Part shown: piece after piece, positions 51,531 to 59,280 of the stretch
How the letters are laid out: every line of letters begins with the position of its first letter
Numbering within the stretch: the stretch's first letter is position 1
Assembly (NCBI GenBank): GCA_017617635.1
Contig: JAFZVW010000013.1
Span: 47,427-111,426 of the forward strand
Source: Bacteroidaceae bacterium
GTDB taxonomy: Bacteria; Bacteroidota; Bacteroidia; Bacteroidales; Bacteroidaceae
DNA length: 64,000 bases
Direction of reading: 5' to 3'
Position numbers and translations under genes: made by a program
The notes under the pieces: model-generated
Told to the model about the DNA's origin: nothing
Databases searched by the model: none
The model's input: only the letters and a program-made list of their open reading frames with translations

Positions 51531-51562
51531 AATCCCCGGCTCCAGGGGTGGAACCAGGGATT
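51531..51562 (-). terminator. terminator hairpin (AATCCC...GGGATT family)
   Basis: AATCCCCGGCTCCA and TGGAACCAGGGATT pair (with G-T pairs) around 4 bases. Nearly the same hairpin is at 53602-53634. It lies 26 bases after the stop of the 51589 gene, on whose strand it would act. Confidence 0.7.
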
Positions 51563-51588
51563 AAAGTGGTATTAATAATTAAGATAAT

Positions 51589-52140
51589 TTATTCTTCTAT
51601 GCAGAAAGTATAAACTTTTGCAGACTTCCTATCAGTCATGTTGTTTGTTATTGAAAGGCAATACTCACCAGGATCCAGATCTTTCAGAGGAATCTTTACA
51701 CTGTCTTTTCCATATTTTTTGTATTTAAAATCCTCCCCGCCCTCAGTTCCATAGGAGGCACCAGTAAATGTTCCTATTTGGCCATTTTGATAACGTCTCT
51801 TGGATTTTAAGAGCTCAAAACGGTTTATTGAAAGTGTTTGCAGAGGTGATTTACCTCCTGTATTGATTACAATATAATCCGATTTCTTAACCTTTAGGGA
51901 ACTGGCGATGCCGTCAACATAACAATAAGATTTTACTTTGCCCGCACCGACAATGAATACACTGGCTCCAGCTTTGGCTTTCATGTAGGCGTTCTCCAAA
52001 GGCAATGCAACGCCAAGAGTTGAATCCGTTGCTGCTATGTATGCCTCAAATTCAAACTCAGGTTCCTCGACGGTTTGAGCCTTCAACTGAAAGGCTGTAC
52101 CAATCAGCATTGCTGCTGCTACAAAAAGAATCTTTTTCAT
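51589..52140 (-). CDS. hypothetical exported protein
   Basis: A 183-residue protein with a signal peptide (ILFVAAAMLIGTAFQLKAQ) and an otherwise soluble, mixed beta sequence (EFEAYIAATDSTLGVALPLENAYMKAKAG ... DPGEYCLSITNNM). Two Cys residues may form a disulfide. I do not recognise the family. It is 44 bases downstream of the WG/TPR/zinc-ribbon gene on the same strand and ends at a terminator, so the two are probably cotranscribed. Confidence 0.65.
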   Translation of the reverse strand: MKKILFVAAAMLIGTAFQLKAQTVEEPEFEFEAYIAATDSTLGVALPLENAYMKAKAGASVFIVGAGKVKSYCYVDGIASSLKVKKSDYIVINTGGKSPLQTLSINRFELLKSKRRYQNGQIGTFTGASYGTEGGEDFKYKKYGKDSVKIPLKDLDPGEYCLSITNNMTDRKSAKVYTFCIEE

Positions 52141-52184
52141 ACGTGTTTTATTTTGTTGGTTTTGTTGGTCTTGTTGTGTGAATT

Positions 52185-53498
52185 TTATATTGTTCCGCTA
52201 CCTTTACAACGCGAACATTTCTTTGTGCCATAGCAGAATGGACATTTCCCCGAACCTTTACAGTTTACGCACTTTATTGCTGTTCCGTCCGAAGCATATG
52301 TAATGCCCTTCCCATTACACCAATTGCAAACACCTGTTCCATGACAATGATATGTACCGCGACATTTGCCGTCGCCTCCGCATGCAGTACATCTGCGTGT
52401 GTGAACAGAATGATTGCCCGAAGACGCACTTCCTGAAGCATTGCTGCCAGCTCCGGCAACTGAATTGTTTGTCAGCGTTTGCGAGAAAGAATTGGAATAT
52501 GTGTTTTGTGAAGCATTTCCTCCGTTTAACGAACTTGCAGCTTGGCTCATACCAGAATGAATAGCGTCTATGATATTGTACACTTTTGCCAAACGTTGAT
52601 TATGCCTTAGAAGTTTACCCATCTGCTCTGCATCTGCCAAGTCTAGAACAGAATCAGCCTTGATAATCAGATCAGGAGTGGCGTCGTCCAGGAAAAAGAC
52701 GTATCGCAAATCCTCTTGTGCATTCTTCCAGTTCCTTGTTCTATAATAACAAAGCCCTCTATGATAATATGCCAAAGAAGACGGTTTCTTTTTTATGGCT
52801 TCAGATAGTTTGTTGATGGCATCTTTGGGTTCTCCCTTATCCTCTAAATCAAATGCCTCAAGCACTAAATCATCTGTATTTATCTGTTGGGCATTAGCCT
52901 TGGTTAAAAGTTCTTGTTGTTTGTAGTAGTCCTTTATGGGGTTCGAGACAGGCATATATGCTGTTTCAAAAGCTAACCTGTCAATAGGAATAGTATTGTT
53001 TATACTTTCTGTAAGTGTCTGACTACTAATCTCAAACCTGCCATTACTGACAATAGGAATAGTATCATAGTAACGAGGCACGATAATAATATGGCCTTTG
53101 TCATCATATACTCCATACAGACTATCTGCTGTCACCACCATATAGTATGATATTTCTTTTCGCTTTAATCCATCGACCGATTTGAATGCCACAGGAACGA
53201 CCTCTTTTCCTTCCGAGTTACACATTCCAAAAATCTCTTTGTCAGAATAGTAACTGACACGGAAGGACGGCAATGTTGAAATTATACCTTTTATATAAGG
53301 ACAATATTGAATCCTACGATATCCTCTGTCAGCCGGGATAATCACATTACCTTTTGCATCAATAGCTTCTGCTACAGAGTCGGCAGTAATGCGCAATGTC
53401 CATGTAAAGCCGTCTGATTCCTTTTTCGTTTCGTCATTAGAATAGCAATATATTACAGCGAATGCAAGGAGCAATGACAGAAATGTAATCCGTTTCAT
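52185..53498 (-). CDS. exported WG-repeat / TPR / DnaJ-type zinc-finger protein
   Basis: A 437-residue protein with an unusual order of modules: signal peptide or N-terminal helix (ITFLSLLLAFAVIYCYS), WG-like beta repeats (~30-160: FRVSYYSDKEIFGMCNSEGKEVVPV; SLYGVYDDKGHIIIVPRYYD), a TPR section (~205-290: AINKLSEAIKKKPSSLAYYHRGLCYYRTRNWKNAQEDL), a Ser/Asn-rich linker (~325-370), and a C-terminal block of CxxC motifs (CTACGGDGKC, CNWCNGKG, CVNCKGSGKCPFC, CSRCKGSG) like the DnaJ central zinc domain. Role unknown; a periplasmic or surface scaffold is possible. Confidence 0.72.
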   Translation of the reverse strand: MKRITFLSLLLAFAVIYCYSNDETKKESDGFTWTLRITADSVAEAIDAKGNVIIPADRGYRRIQYCPYIKGIISTLPSFRVSYYSDKEIFGMCNSEGKEVVPVAFKSVDGLKRKEISYYMVVTADSLYGVYDDKGHIIIVPRYYDTIPIVSNGRFEISSQTLTESINNTIPIDRLAFETAYMPVSNPIKDYYKQQELLTKANAQQINTDDLVLEAFDLEDKGEPKDAINKLSEAIKKKPSSLAYYHRGLCYYRTRNWKNAQEDLRYVFFLDDATPDLIIKADSVLDLADAEQMGKLLRHNQRLAKVYNIIDAIHSGMSQAASSLNGGNASQNTYSNSFSQTLTNNSVAGAGSNASGSASSGNHSVHTRRCTACGGDGKCRGTYHCHGTGVCNWCNGKGITYASDGTAIKCVNCKGSGKCPFCYGTKKCSRCKGSGTI

Positions 53499-53601
53499 AA
53501 TATCTCATTAAGTTATAAATATGGTTTGTGTGCACCCAAATTTACAATAACTATATGAAAATCCCAAAAAATCTAAATAAAAATATGGTGTTCCACAAAA
53601 T

Positions 53602-53634
53602 AATCCCCGGCTCCATAGGTTGGAACCAGGGATT
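53602..53634 (-). terminator. terminator hairpin after the sigma factor gene
   Basis: AATCCCCGGCTCCA / TGGAACCAGGGATT around a 5-base loop, followed on the minus strand by ATTTT. It lies 42 bases after the sigma factor stop and is nearly identical to 51531-51562. Confidence 0.7.
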
Positions 53635-53675
53635 AGTTTTGGAATATATTTTTCCCTCTGGTGGTTGGGTGGGGA

Positions 53676-54266
53676 TTACACTGCGATGTTCAGTTCGCGT
53701 TCGTTGACGATGCGGCGGAGGTTGATCAGGGCATAGCGCATGCGGCCAAGGGCTGTGTTGATGCTGACGTCTGTGATGGCTGCTATTTCCTTGAAGCTGA
53801 GACCTTCCCAGAAGCGCAGGTGAACAATCTCCTGCTGTGCCTGGGGCAGGGTAGAGACAAGGTTGTACAGTGTCTGGTTGTCGCTAAGGCGCAACAGTTC
53901 CCTTTCGAAACCTTCCTCGCTCAGCTGTATGTTGTTGTAGAGCATGTCGTGCTGGCAGTCCTCGCTCAGTTGGGGGGTGTTGCGGTTGGCGCGTGCGCAG
54001 TCGATAGTAATGTTATGCGCTATACGCATGAGCCAGGCACAGAACTTGCCTGTCGTGCGGTATTGCCCCGAGCGTATGCTGGTGATAGCCTTGATAAATG
54101 TTTCCTGGAATATGTCATTTGCCTGGTCCTCGTTGTGAGCCAAGCGCATGATGTATGCAAAAAGATGTTCCTGGTGACGGGCCAGCAATTCGTCGAAAGC
54201 CTGATCTGTTCCACTTGCGTAGAGTTCCACCAGCTGGTGGTCAGACATAGCACTGAGATTACTCAT
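53676..54266 (-). CDS. ECF-type RNA polymerase sigma factor
   Basis: A 196-residue sigma-70 family ECF factor. Region 2 spans ~20-85 (AFDELLARHQEHLFAYIMRLAHNEDQANDIFQETFIKAI and KFCAWLMRIAHNITIDCAR), region 4 ~135-185 (LPQAQQEIVHLRFWEGLSFKEIAAITDVSINTALGRMRYALINLRR). No anti-sigma factor gene is adjacent, in contrast to the FecR-linked sigma factors common in the phylum; this is like the stand-alone general ECFs of Bacteroidota. A TATATTTG element lies ~110 bases upstream. Confidence 0.93.
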   Translation of the reverse strand: MSNLSAMSDHQLVELYASGTDQAFDELLARHQEHLFAYIMRLAHNEDQANDIFQETFIKAITSIRSGQYRTTGKFCAWLMRIAHNITIDCARANRNTPQLSEDCQHDMLYNNIQLSEEGFERELLRLSDNQTLYNLVSTLPQAQQEIVHLRFWEGLSFKEIAAITDVSINTALGRMRYALINLRRIVNERELNIAV

Positions 54267-54376
54267 ACTAACTGTAAAGTTTGTTTTCTGCGAGTAATGT
54301 CTTTTCTATAGGCTTTCTGTTTTTTAGTTGTTGTCGAATTACTGTCTGATTGCGCTTTTATGAGCGAAATCGGTTG

Positions 54377-54384
54377 CAAATATA
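54377..54384 (-). promoter_or_regulatory. -7 element TATATTTG for the sigma factor gene
   Basis: The minus strand reads TATATTTG (TAnnTTTG), giving a leader of roughly 105 bases. It lies in a 404-base gap that otherwise holds the 11-nt array and a tiny ORF. Confidence 0.5.
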
Positions 54385-54496
54385 GGCCCTTTGGTGGAGA
54401 AAAGCAAGAAATTCCGGTATTTTGTTGCAAAAATTTCGGTAATTATCTGGTATTTTGCACAATATTATGGTGTGTGTGCACGTTCTATAGGTGTTT

Positions 54497-54551
54497 AACA
54501 ACAATGGAACTACCATTTAACAATCCTGAAACTACCATTTAACCACTTTAG
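54497..54551. repeat. five in-phase 11-nt repeats, same family as 19764-19851
   Basis: Units AACAACAATGG, AACTACCATTT, AACAATCCTGA, AACTACCATTT, AACCACTTTAG. All start AAC and are 11 nt. AACTACCATTT and the CCTGA-ending unit recur almost unchanged in the coaE array 35 kb away. Confidence 0.85.
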
Positions 54552-54554
54552 CCT

Positions 54555-54650
54555 ATGGCATTACCACTACCCCAGAATCTTCCTACCGTTCGTCCACAAG
54601 TTATCGAGGCCCTGCGCAAGTTTGCGCGTGAGTACAGGCCTGCCGTATAA
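54555..54650 (+). CDS. possible 31-residue microprotein
   Basis: A short ORF whose ATG lies 3 bases after the 11-nt array, as the DUF5606 gene's ATG follows the related array. The product would have a Pro-rich start (MALPLPQNLPTVRP) and a basic amphipathic helix (QVIEALRKFAREYR). No recognised family. It may be a remnant of a lost gene or chance; it converges on fmt. Confidence 0.25.
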   Translation: MALPLPQNLPTVRPQVIEALRKFAREYRPAV

Positions 54651-54670
54651 AATATTTAAGGTAAGAGCTT

Positions 54671-55639
54671 CTAAATTTTCCAGCCGTCAATATTCGTGCC
54701 GCGCAGGAAATCCGCAGCAGACATACGTTTTTTTCCTGATAGCTGCAATTGTGTAATTTCCAGCGTACCTTCCGGCAAGTGTACCAGCAAGCGGCCGTTG
54801 TCGTTGGCCATAACCGCTGTGCTGTCGGCATTCTGCTTTGTGTCAATCACCTTTGTCGCCAGTACCTTGATGGTCGTCTCGCGTCCGTCAGGCAGCGTTA
54901 CGTTTGTCCATGCACCGGGATAGGGACTCAATCCGCGCACGAAATTATGGGCCGTCTGTGCCGTGTGGCTGTTCCACTGTATCTGGCACGTCTCACGGAA
55001 TATCTTGGGTGCAGGCCGCAGCGGCTGCGCAGTTTCCATTTCCTCCTGCGGAATGGGATGCACCTTGCCTTCGCAGATATTGCGCACCGTTTCACACACC
55101 AAGTCGGCACCCAGCATCATCAGCCTGTCATGCACGTCCTCGACATTGTCGTCTGGTCCTATAGGCACTGACTCCTGCTGTATAACACGTCCTGTGTCGA
55201 TGTCGTGATCCAGGAAGAAAGTCGTTATGCCAGTCTTTGTGTCACCGTTGATTATCGCCCAGTTGATAGGCGCAGCGCCACGGTACTGAGGCAGAAGGGC
55301 AGCGTGCAGGTTGAACGTCCCCAGACGGGGCATGTTCCATACAACCTCGGGCAGCATACGGAATGCCACTACAATCTGCAGGTCAGCCTGCAGGGAGCGC
55401 AGCTCCGCCAGGAAATCCTCGTCCTTCAGCTTTTCGGGTTGCAGAACCTTGATATTATGCCGCAGGGCACATTTCTTCACAGGCGAAGCCTGCAACTGGT
55501 TCTGATGCCGCCCCACAGGCTTGTCGGGCATTGTGATAACACCCACTATGTTATATCCTGCATCTATCAGCTTCTCCAGAGTGGGAACTGCAAAATCAGG
55601 AGTTCCCATATATACGATTCTCAAATCCTTTTTGTCCAT
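54671..55639 (-). CDS. fmt: methionyl-tRNA formyltransferase
   Basis: Fmt formylates initiator Met-tRNA. The 322-residue protein starts RIVYMGTPDFAVPTLEKLI, has the catalytic LHAALLPQYRGAAPINWAIINGD (Asn/His) and FLDHDIDTGRVI, and a C-terminal OB-like tRNA-binding domain (NFVRGLSPYPGAW ... LQLSGKKRMSAADFLRG). Length is normal. A TAACTTTG element lies 20 bases upstream. Confidence 0.96.
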   Translation of the reverse strand: MDKKDLRIVYMGTPDFAVPTLEKLIDAGYNIVGVITMPDKPVGRHQNQLQASPVKKCALRHNIKVLQPEKLKDEDFLAELRSLQADLQIVVAFRMLPEVVWNMPRLGTFNLHAALLPQYRGAAPINWAIINGDTKTGITTFFLDHDIDTGRVIQQESVPIGPDDNVEDVHDRLMMLGADLVCETVRNICEGKVHPIPQEEMETAQPLRPAPKIFRETCQIQWNSHTAQTAHNFVRGLSPYPGAWTNVTLPDGRETTIKVLATKVIDTKQNADSTAVMANDNGRLLVHLPEGTLEITQLQLSGKKRMSAADFLRGTNIDGWKI

Positions 55640-55658
55640 CTCGGTCGTTATTTGCGTA

Positions 55659-55666
55659 CAAAGTTA
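55659..55666 (-). promoter_or_regulatory. -7 element TAACTTTG for fmt
   Basis: The minus strand reads TAACTTTG (TAnnTTTG), 20 bases before the fmt ATG. Confidence 0.5.
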
Positions 55667-55867
55667 CGGAAAGTCGAGGGCAGAGCAAAATAAATTCAGT
55701 TATTTTTTGCTGAGAATGGGGCAAACCTAAAATAGGAAATCAAACTGTCTGTTGTAAGGGTACGAAAAAATAATTGAGACTGCGTATTTATCTTTGGCAA
55801 AAACTTATCTGTTTTAACAGTTTATGCCCGATTGTTATGCAATGACAACTTTTTGATTTGAAGAATT

Positions 55868-57202
55868 TCAAATAGAAGTAAGTGAAGAAAGAGCATACAG
55901 AGGGATAATTTTTACGAGGTTATCATTATGGATATAGGACGAACCATTTTCGAGCGAAGTGCGGATGCCAAAGACAGAAGAATGCTTGGACATGAAATTG
56001 TACAGGCTCTGCATTTTGCCTTGCGTGCCCGCTTTCACTTCTATGGGAATTATATGTCCATCGATAACGGTGAGATAGTCGATTTCACCACTCGTTCCCT
56101 TGTCTGTATTCTGCCAGTAGAACATTTCTGGCTTGACAAAATAGTCGTGGGTTTTCAGCAATTCCAGACCAGCAAACATCTCAGAGGCAGCACCCTTATT
56201 CACAAAGTCAACGTCAGAGGCCTGCAGAATGTCATTGGCAGGCAACGAGAGCATTGTCTGCATCAGCCCCAAATCGAGGAAGAGATATTTGATATACTTT
56301 TCGTTCTCCTCTGCACCAAGTGGAACTCCATTGGCAGCTGTGTGTTTGACCGGCGTGATCAGTCCTGCCAGCGTCAAAAGGTGAAGACAAAGTTTGATTG
56401 TTGCAGCAGGTTCCTCACGGCTGGCCTGGGCAAAGACAAACTTCTTTCCAGCCTGAAGGGCAACAGAGCGCAAAACCTGTCGTAAAAGATCGGGCGACAC
56501 TCGCTTTTTGTATTTGGAGAAATCTTGCTGATAGGTATCAAGGATGTCGTTATGCACTCGGCTACATGCAAGGAAACTCTGCTCGCTAATCCATGTGCTG
56601 ACGGCTTCTGGCATACCACCCACCAAGTAGAAAGTTCGCAAAAGATCTTTGAGCTTGTCATGAATAGGTTCAGGCAATGGTTGAGATTCTTTGACTGCTT
56701 GCGTCTTGAATTCAATCAGTTCGTTGAGTCCCTGAGCCGACAGGAAATCATCAAAAGAGAAAGGAAACAGATAGAACGAACGAATTCTCCCTACGGCAAA
56801 CGATGGCAATTCCTCGAGAGCAAACTCCAACAGAGAACCAGCTGCGATGACGTGCAAGTCAGGATAGTCCTCACGAAAATAGCGCAGCGCCTTGATGGCG
56901 TTCTGGCACTCCTGTATCTCATCAATGAAGAGCAGGGTCTCGCCTGGAATAATGGGTATGCCCAGCGTGACACTCAGCAGTTGGCAAGTACGTTTAACAT
57001 TGATTTTTTCAGTAAAATACTGATGGAGATCAGGTCGTTTCTCAAGATTTACCTCTACGAAATGCTTAAAGGCCTTTCCCAGTTGCCTGACAGCAGTCGA
57101 TTTGCCCACCTGACGTGCTCCACGAATCAGCAACGGCTTATGATTAGCGGCCTTGCTCCACACTTCCAATTGGTAATCTATGTTTCTTTTGTAATATGCC
57201 AT
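55868..57202 (-). CDS. AAA ATPase with DUF4143 C-terminal domain
   Basis: A 444-residue ATPase: N-terminal YYKRNIDYQLEVW, Walker A LLIRGARQVGKSTAVRQ, Walker B TLLFIDEIQECQNAI, sensor 1 VIAAGSLLEFAL, then the DUF4143 region with a C-terminal nuclease-like fold (GEIDYLTVIDGHIIPIEVKAGTQGKMQSL, the E-D/ExK catalytic pattern intact). The start at 57202 follows a TATCTTTG promoter directly. It is a different subfamily from the ATPase at 27563. Upstream 33-bp repeats at 57242-57328 overlap the -33 region and may be its operator. Function unknown; such genes are frequent in mobile or defence regions. Confidence 0.87.
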   Translation of the reverse strand: MAYYKRNIDYQLEVWSKAANHKPLLIRGARQVGKSTAVRQLGKAFKHFVEVNLEKRPDLHQYFTEKINVKRTCQLLSVTLGIPIIPGETLLFIDEIQECQNAIKALRYFREDYPDLHVIAAGSLLEFALEELPSFAVGRIRSFYLFPFSFDDFLSAQGLNELIEFKTQAVKESQPLPEPIHDKLKDLLRTFYLVGGMPEAVSTWISEQSFLACSRVHNDILDTYQQDFSKYKKRVSPDLLRQVLRSVALQAGKKFVFAQASREEPAATIKLCLHLLTLAGLITPVKHTAANGVPLGAEENEKYIKYLFLDLGLMQTMLSLPANDILQASDVDFVNKGAASEMFAGLELLKTHDYFVKPEMFYWQNTDKGTSGEIDYLTVIDGHIIPIEVKAGTQGKMQSLYNFMSKHSSVFGIRTSLENGSSYIHNDNLVKIIPLYALSSLTSI

Positions 57203-57227
57203 AATATAGAGGTCTTGGAGTTGGTCG

Positions 57228-57235
57228 CAAAGATA
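57228..57235 (-). promoter_or_regulatory. -7 element TATCTTTG for the ATPase gene
   Basis: The minus strand reads TATCTTTG 25 bases before the ATG at 57202. The three 33-bp repeats begin 6 bases upstream of it. Confidence 0.65.
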
Positions 57236-57241
57236 CATAAT

Positions 57242-57328
57242 AATAAAAGAAAGACCAAAAAACAATTGGTTTTTAATAAAAGAAAGACCAAAAAAGGTTG
57301 TATTTTTAATAAAATATAGAGCAAAAAA
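57242..57328. repeat. three 33-nt direct repeats upstream of the ATPase gene
   Basis: AATAAAAGAAAGACC followed by a run of A starts at 57242, 57275 and (diverged: AATAAAATATAGAGC) 57308, exactly 33 nt apart. Between them AAAAAC/GTTTTT halves form small palindromes. They cover -13 to -100 relative to the promoter. Confidence 0.75.
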
Positions 57329-57401
57329 GGGCTCACTAGTAAATTTCCCCTTACGGGGGGAGAAAAATGTGAAATCTTTATTCGCTTTTAGAAAATTATT
57401 G

Positions 57402-57409
57402 TAATTTTG
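57402..57409 (+). promoter_or_regulatory. -7 element TAATTTTG for the secreted-protein gene
   Basis: The plus strand reads TAATTTTG (TAnnTTTG) 10 bases before the ATG at 57419. No good -33 is seen. Confidence 0.45.
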
Positions 57410-57418
57410 CAGAATAAT

Positions 57419-59062
57419 ATGACCGATATTAAAAGATTTTTACCTTCTTTGTTGATGTTTATAATGGCCTGCTGCAATGCTATAATGGCGCAGGATGCAG
57501 ACATTATAGAAAACTTGCTGTTTACTCCTGGAAACTCCTGTTTGGTTTCTTTTCCTGCCGGAACACGACTGACACTTTATGACTATCCACGTGTCGGCGT
57601 TGATTTGGGTAGCACAGGTATTGATATCAGCGACGTTAAGACAATTGGAGTCGTCTTTTCAGAAGATCTTGTAAGTGATATGATTTCGTTCTGTTACATG
57701 ACACAGCCTGATGGCACTGACGGCCAAGTTTCTACATGGCCGAAATTCACTCCAGGCTCTAACGAGTATACTTATACCTTAAAAGCAGCAGAGAAAACAG
57801 AGGGTACTAAAATCTATAAATTTGGTATCTATTATCGGAATAAAACAAACTCGGCAGACCCTACCGTGGCCAATCTTGCGATTGAAAAGTTGTATATCAT
57901 TGATAATAACGATGTAAGGACGGATTATAATGCATTCAAGACATTTTCGACATATGGCGTTATCGTGCATCAACAATCTGCAGAGGTAACATTTAACTCC
58001 AGATATGCAGAGTTTAATATTGTTGATGAAGAAGGACGTCCATTGTCCTATAAGACGACAGACGGTGAAACCAATACCTACAAGTTTATCTTTGCAGAGG
58101 ATTTATACGACAAGATTCATTTCCGTCTCAGAACCGGAGGTGGTAAAGATGTACCAGCCTTTACAATCCATCCGAGTACTGCAGACGTTACCGTTAATGA
58201 TAATACACTGAAACTCCAGTATGATAGTGAAAAAGACGAGTATTGGGTTGAAAAGGAGGTTACAACAGCTGATTTGACAAAAGGAAATGCCGTAAGAGTT
58301 TATGTCTCTTGTACGGGTGAGAAAAATCTTGTTGACCCTTCAGCAGAAAAGGACACTCCAAACTACAATAAATATACAGCCCCTTGGTCTTGTACTATCA
58401 AGTCCATTACCCGTAGGGGGCGTGAGGGCGTCACCATCAATAACATTATTAATGATGAAGGATGGACAACCTACTGCAACACCAAACGTCTGGAGTATTC
58501 GCGCAAAGATGATATGGACGCCTACATCGTGACGGCAAGAAACGCTTCGAACGGTGCGTTGACATTGCAAAAAGTCAGCATCGTACCGGGAAATTCTGAT
58601 GGAGAAGGAGTCACTACTCCTGTCATCTTGAAGATACCAAAGATGAATGGTGTGTCCTCAGTCACTTTTGGTATACCATCTACTACGCTGGCTGCCGACG
58701 ATGTTTCAGCAAACATGTTGCATGCATCTACAGGAGATGGCTTTACCGTTACTGCTGACGGTAATACCTACTATGCTCTGGCAAACAAAAAGTATGGCGT
58801 TGGGTTCTACAAGGTAAGGACAGGTGTCACCATCCCCAAGGGCAGGGCGTATCTGATAGTCAATAATAATCAGGAATTGTCTGCTCGTGAGTTCTGGAGC
58901 TTCGATGAAAGTGGCAGTGAGTCTACAGATATTACAAGTATAGTGACTGAAATGCCAACAGAAGGTGAGTCGGCCGTCTACGACCTGATGGGACGTAGCG
59001 TACAGAAGACGCAGCGTGGACATCTCTACATCAGAAACGGCAGAAAATTCATTGCCAAGTGA
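57419..59062 (+). CDS. secreted beta-rich protein with C-terminal sorting-type tail
   Basis: A 547-residue exported protein: signal peptide (FLPSLLMFIMACCNAIMAQ), then mainly beta-rich sequence with no catalytic motif I recognise. A middle segment (VTINNIINDEGWTTYCNTKRLEYS ... AYIVTARNASNGALTLQKV) resembles repeats seen in many Prevotella surface proteins. The last ~30 residues (AVYDLMGRSVQKTQRGHLYIRNGRKFIAK) match the conserved short C-terminal tail common in this group and probably linked to secretion. The next gene, 24 bases downstream, encodes a 59-residue acidic protein. Confidence 0.75.
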   Translation: MTDIKRFLPSLLMFIMACCNAIMAQDADIIENLLFTPGNSCLVSFPAGTRLTLYDYPRVGVDLGSTGIDISDVKTIGVVFSEDLVSDMISFCYMTQPDGTDGQVSTWPKFTPGSNEYTYTLKAAEKTEGTKIYKFGIYYRNKTNSADPTVANLAIEKLYIIDNNDVRTDYNAFKTFSTYGVIVHQQSAEVTFNSRYAEFNIVDEEGRPLSYKTTDGETNTYKFIFAEDLYDKIHFRLRTGGGKDVPAFTIHPSTADVTVNDNTLKLQYDSEKDEYWVEKEVTTADLTKGNAVRVYVSCTGEKNLVDPSAEKDTPNYNKYTAPWSCTIKSITRRGREGVTINNIINDEGWTTYCNTKRLEYSRKDDMDAYIVTARNASNGALTLQKVSIVPGNSDGEGVTTPVILKIPKMNGVSSVTFGIPSTTLAADDVSANMLHASTGDGFTVTADGNTYYALANKKYGVGFYKVRTGVTIPKGRAYLIVNNNQELSAREFWSFDESGSESTDITSIVTEMPTEGESAVYDLMGRSVQKTQRGHLYIRNGRKFIAK

Positions 59063-59086
59063 GAATGACGTTAAAAGGATTAAACG

Positions 59087-59266
59087 ATGAACAAGAATAA
59101 GAAAGAATATCTGAAGCCGAGCGTTCTTGTGGTTCTTTTAAAGTCGCAGGGCAATTTGCTCTCCGGTACGATCTATACCTACCCCGAGGCTGACGATCCT
59201 ACAACACCGGAAGTCGAAGAAGAGGATGAGGAAATCGAAATCTATGATCCTTGGGAGATTCTGTAA
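59087..59266 (+). CDS. 59-residue small protein, basic head and acidic tail
   Basis: A small ORF between the secreted-protein gene and the DHH gene, 24 and 14 bases from them. N-terminus MNKNKKEYLKPSVLVVLL, then KSQGNLLSGTIYTYPEA, then a strongly acidic tail (TPEVEEEDEEIEIYDPWEIL). The YLKPSVxVVxL...LLSG pattern is one I associate with a large class of tiny Bacteroidales proteins of unknown function lying after surface-protein genes. The basic leader, hydrophobic stretch and small-residue junction recall peptide precursors, but there is no maturation enzyme here. Spacing and codon use support a real gene. Confidence 0.65.
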   Translation: MNKNKKEYLKPSVLVVLLKSQGNLLSGTIYTYPEADDPTTPEVEEEDEEIEIYDPWEIL

Positions 59267-59280
59267 CCTTGCCGGCGTTT

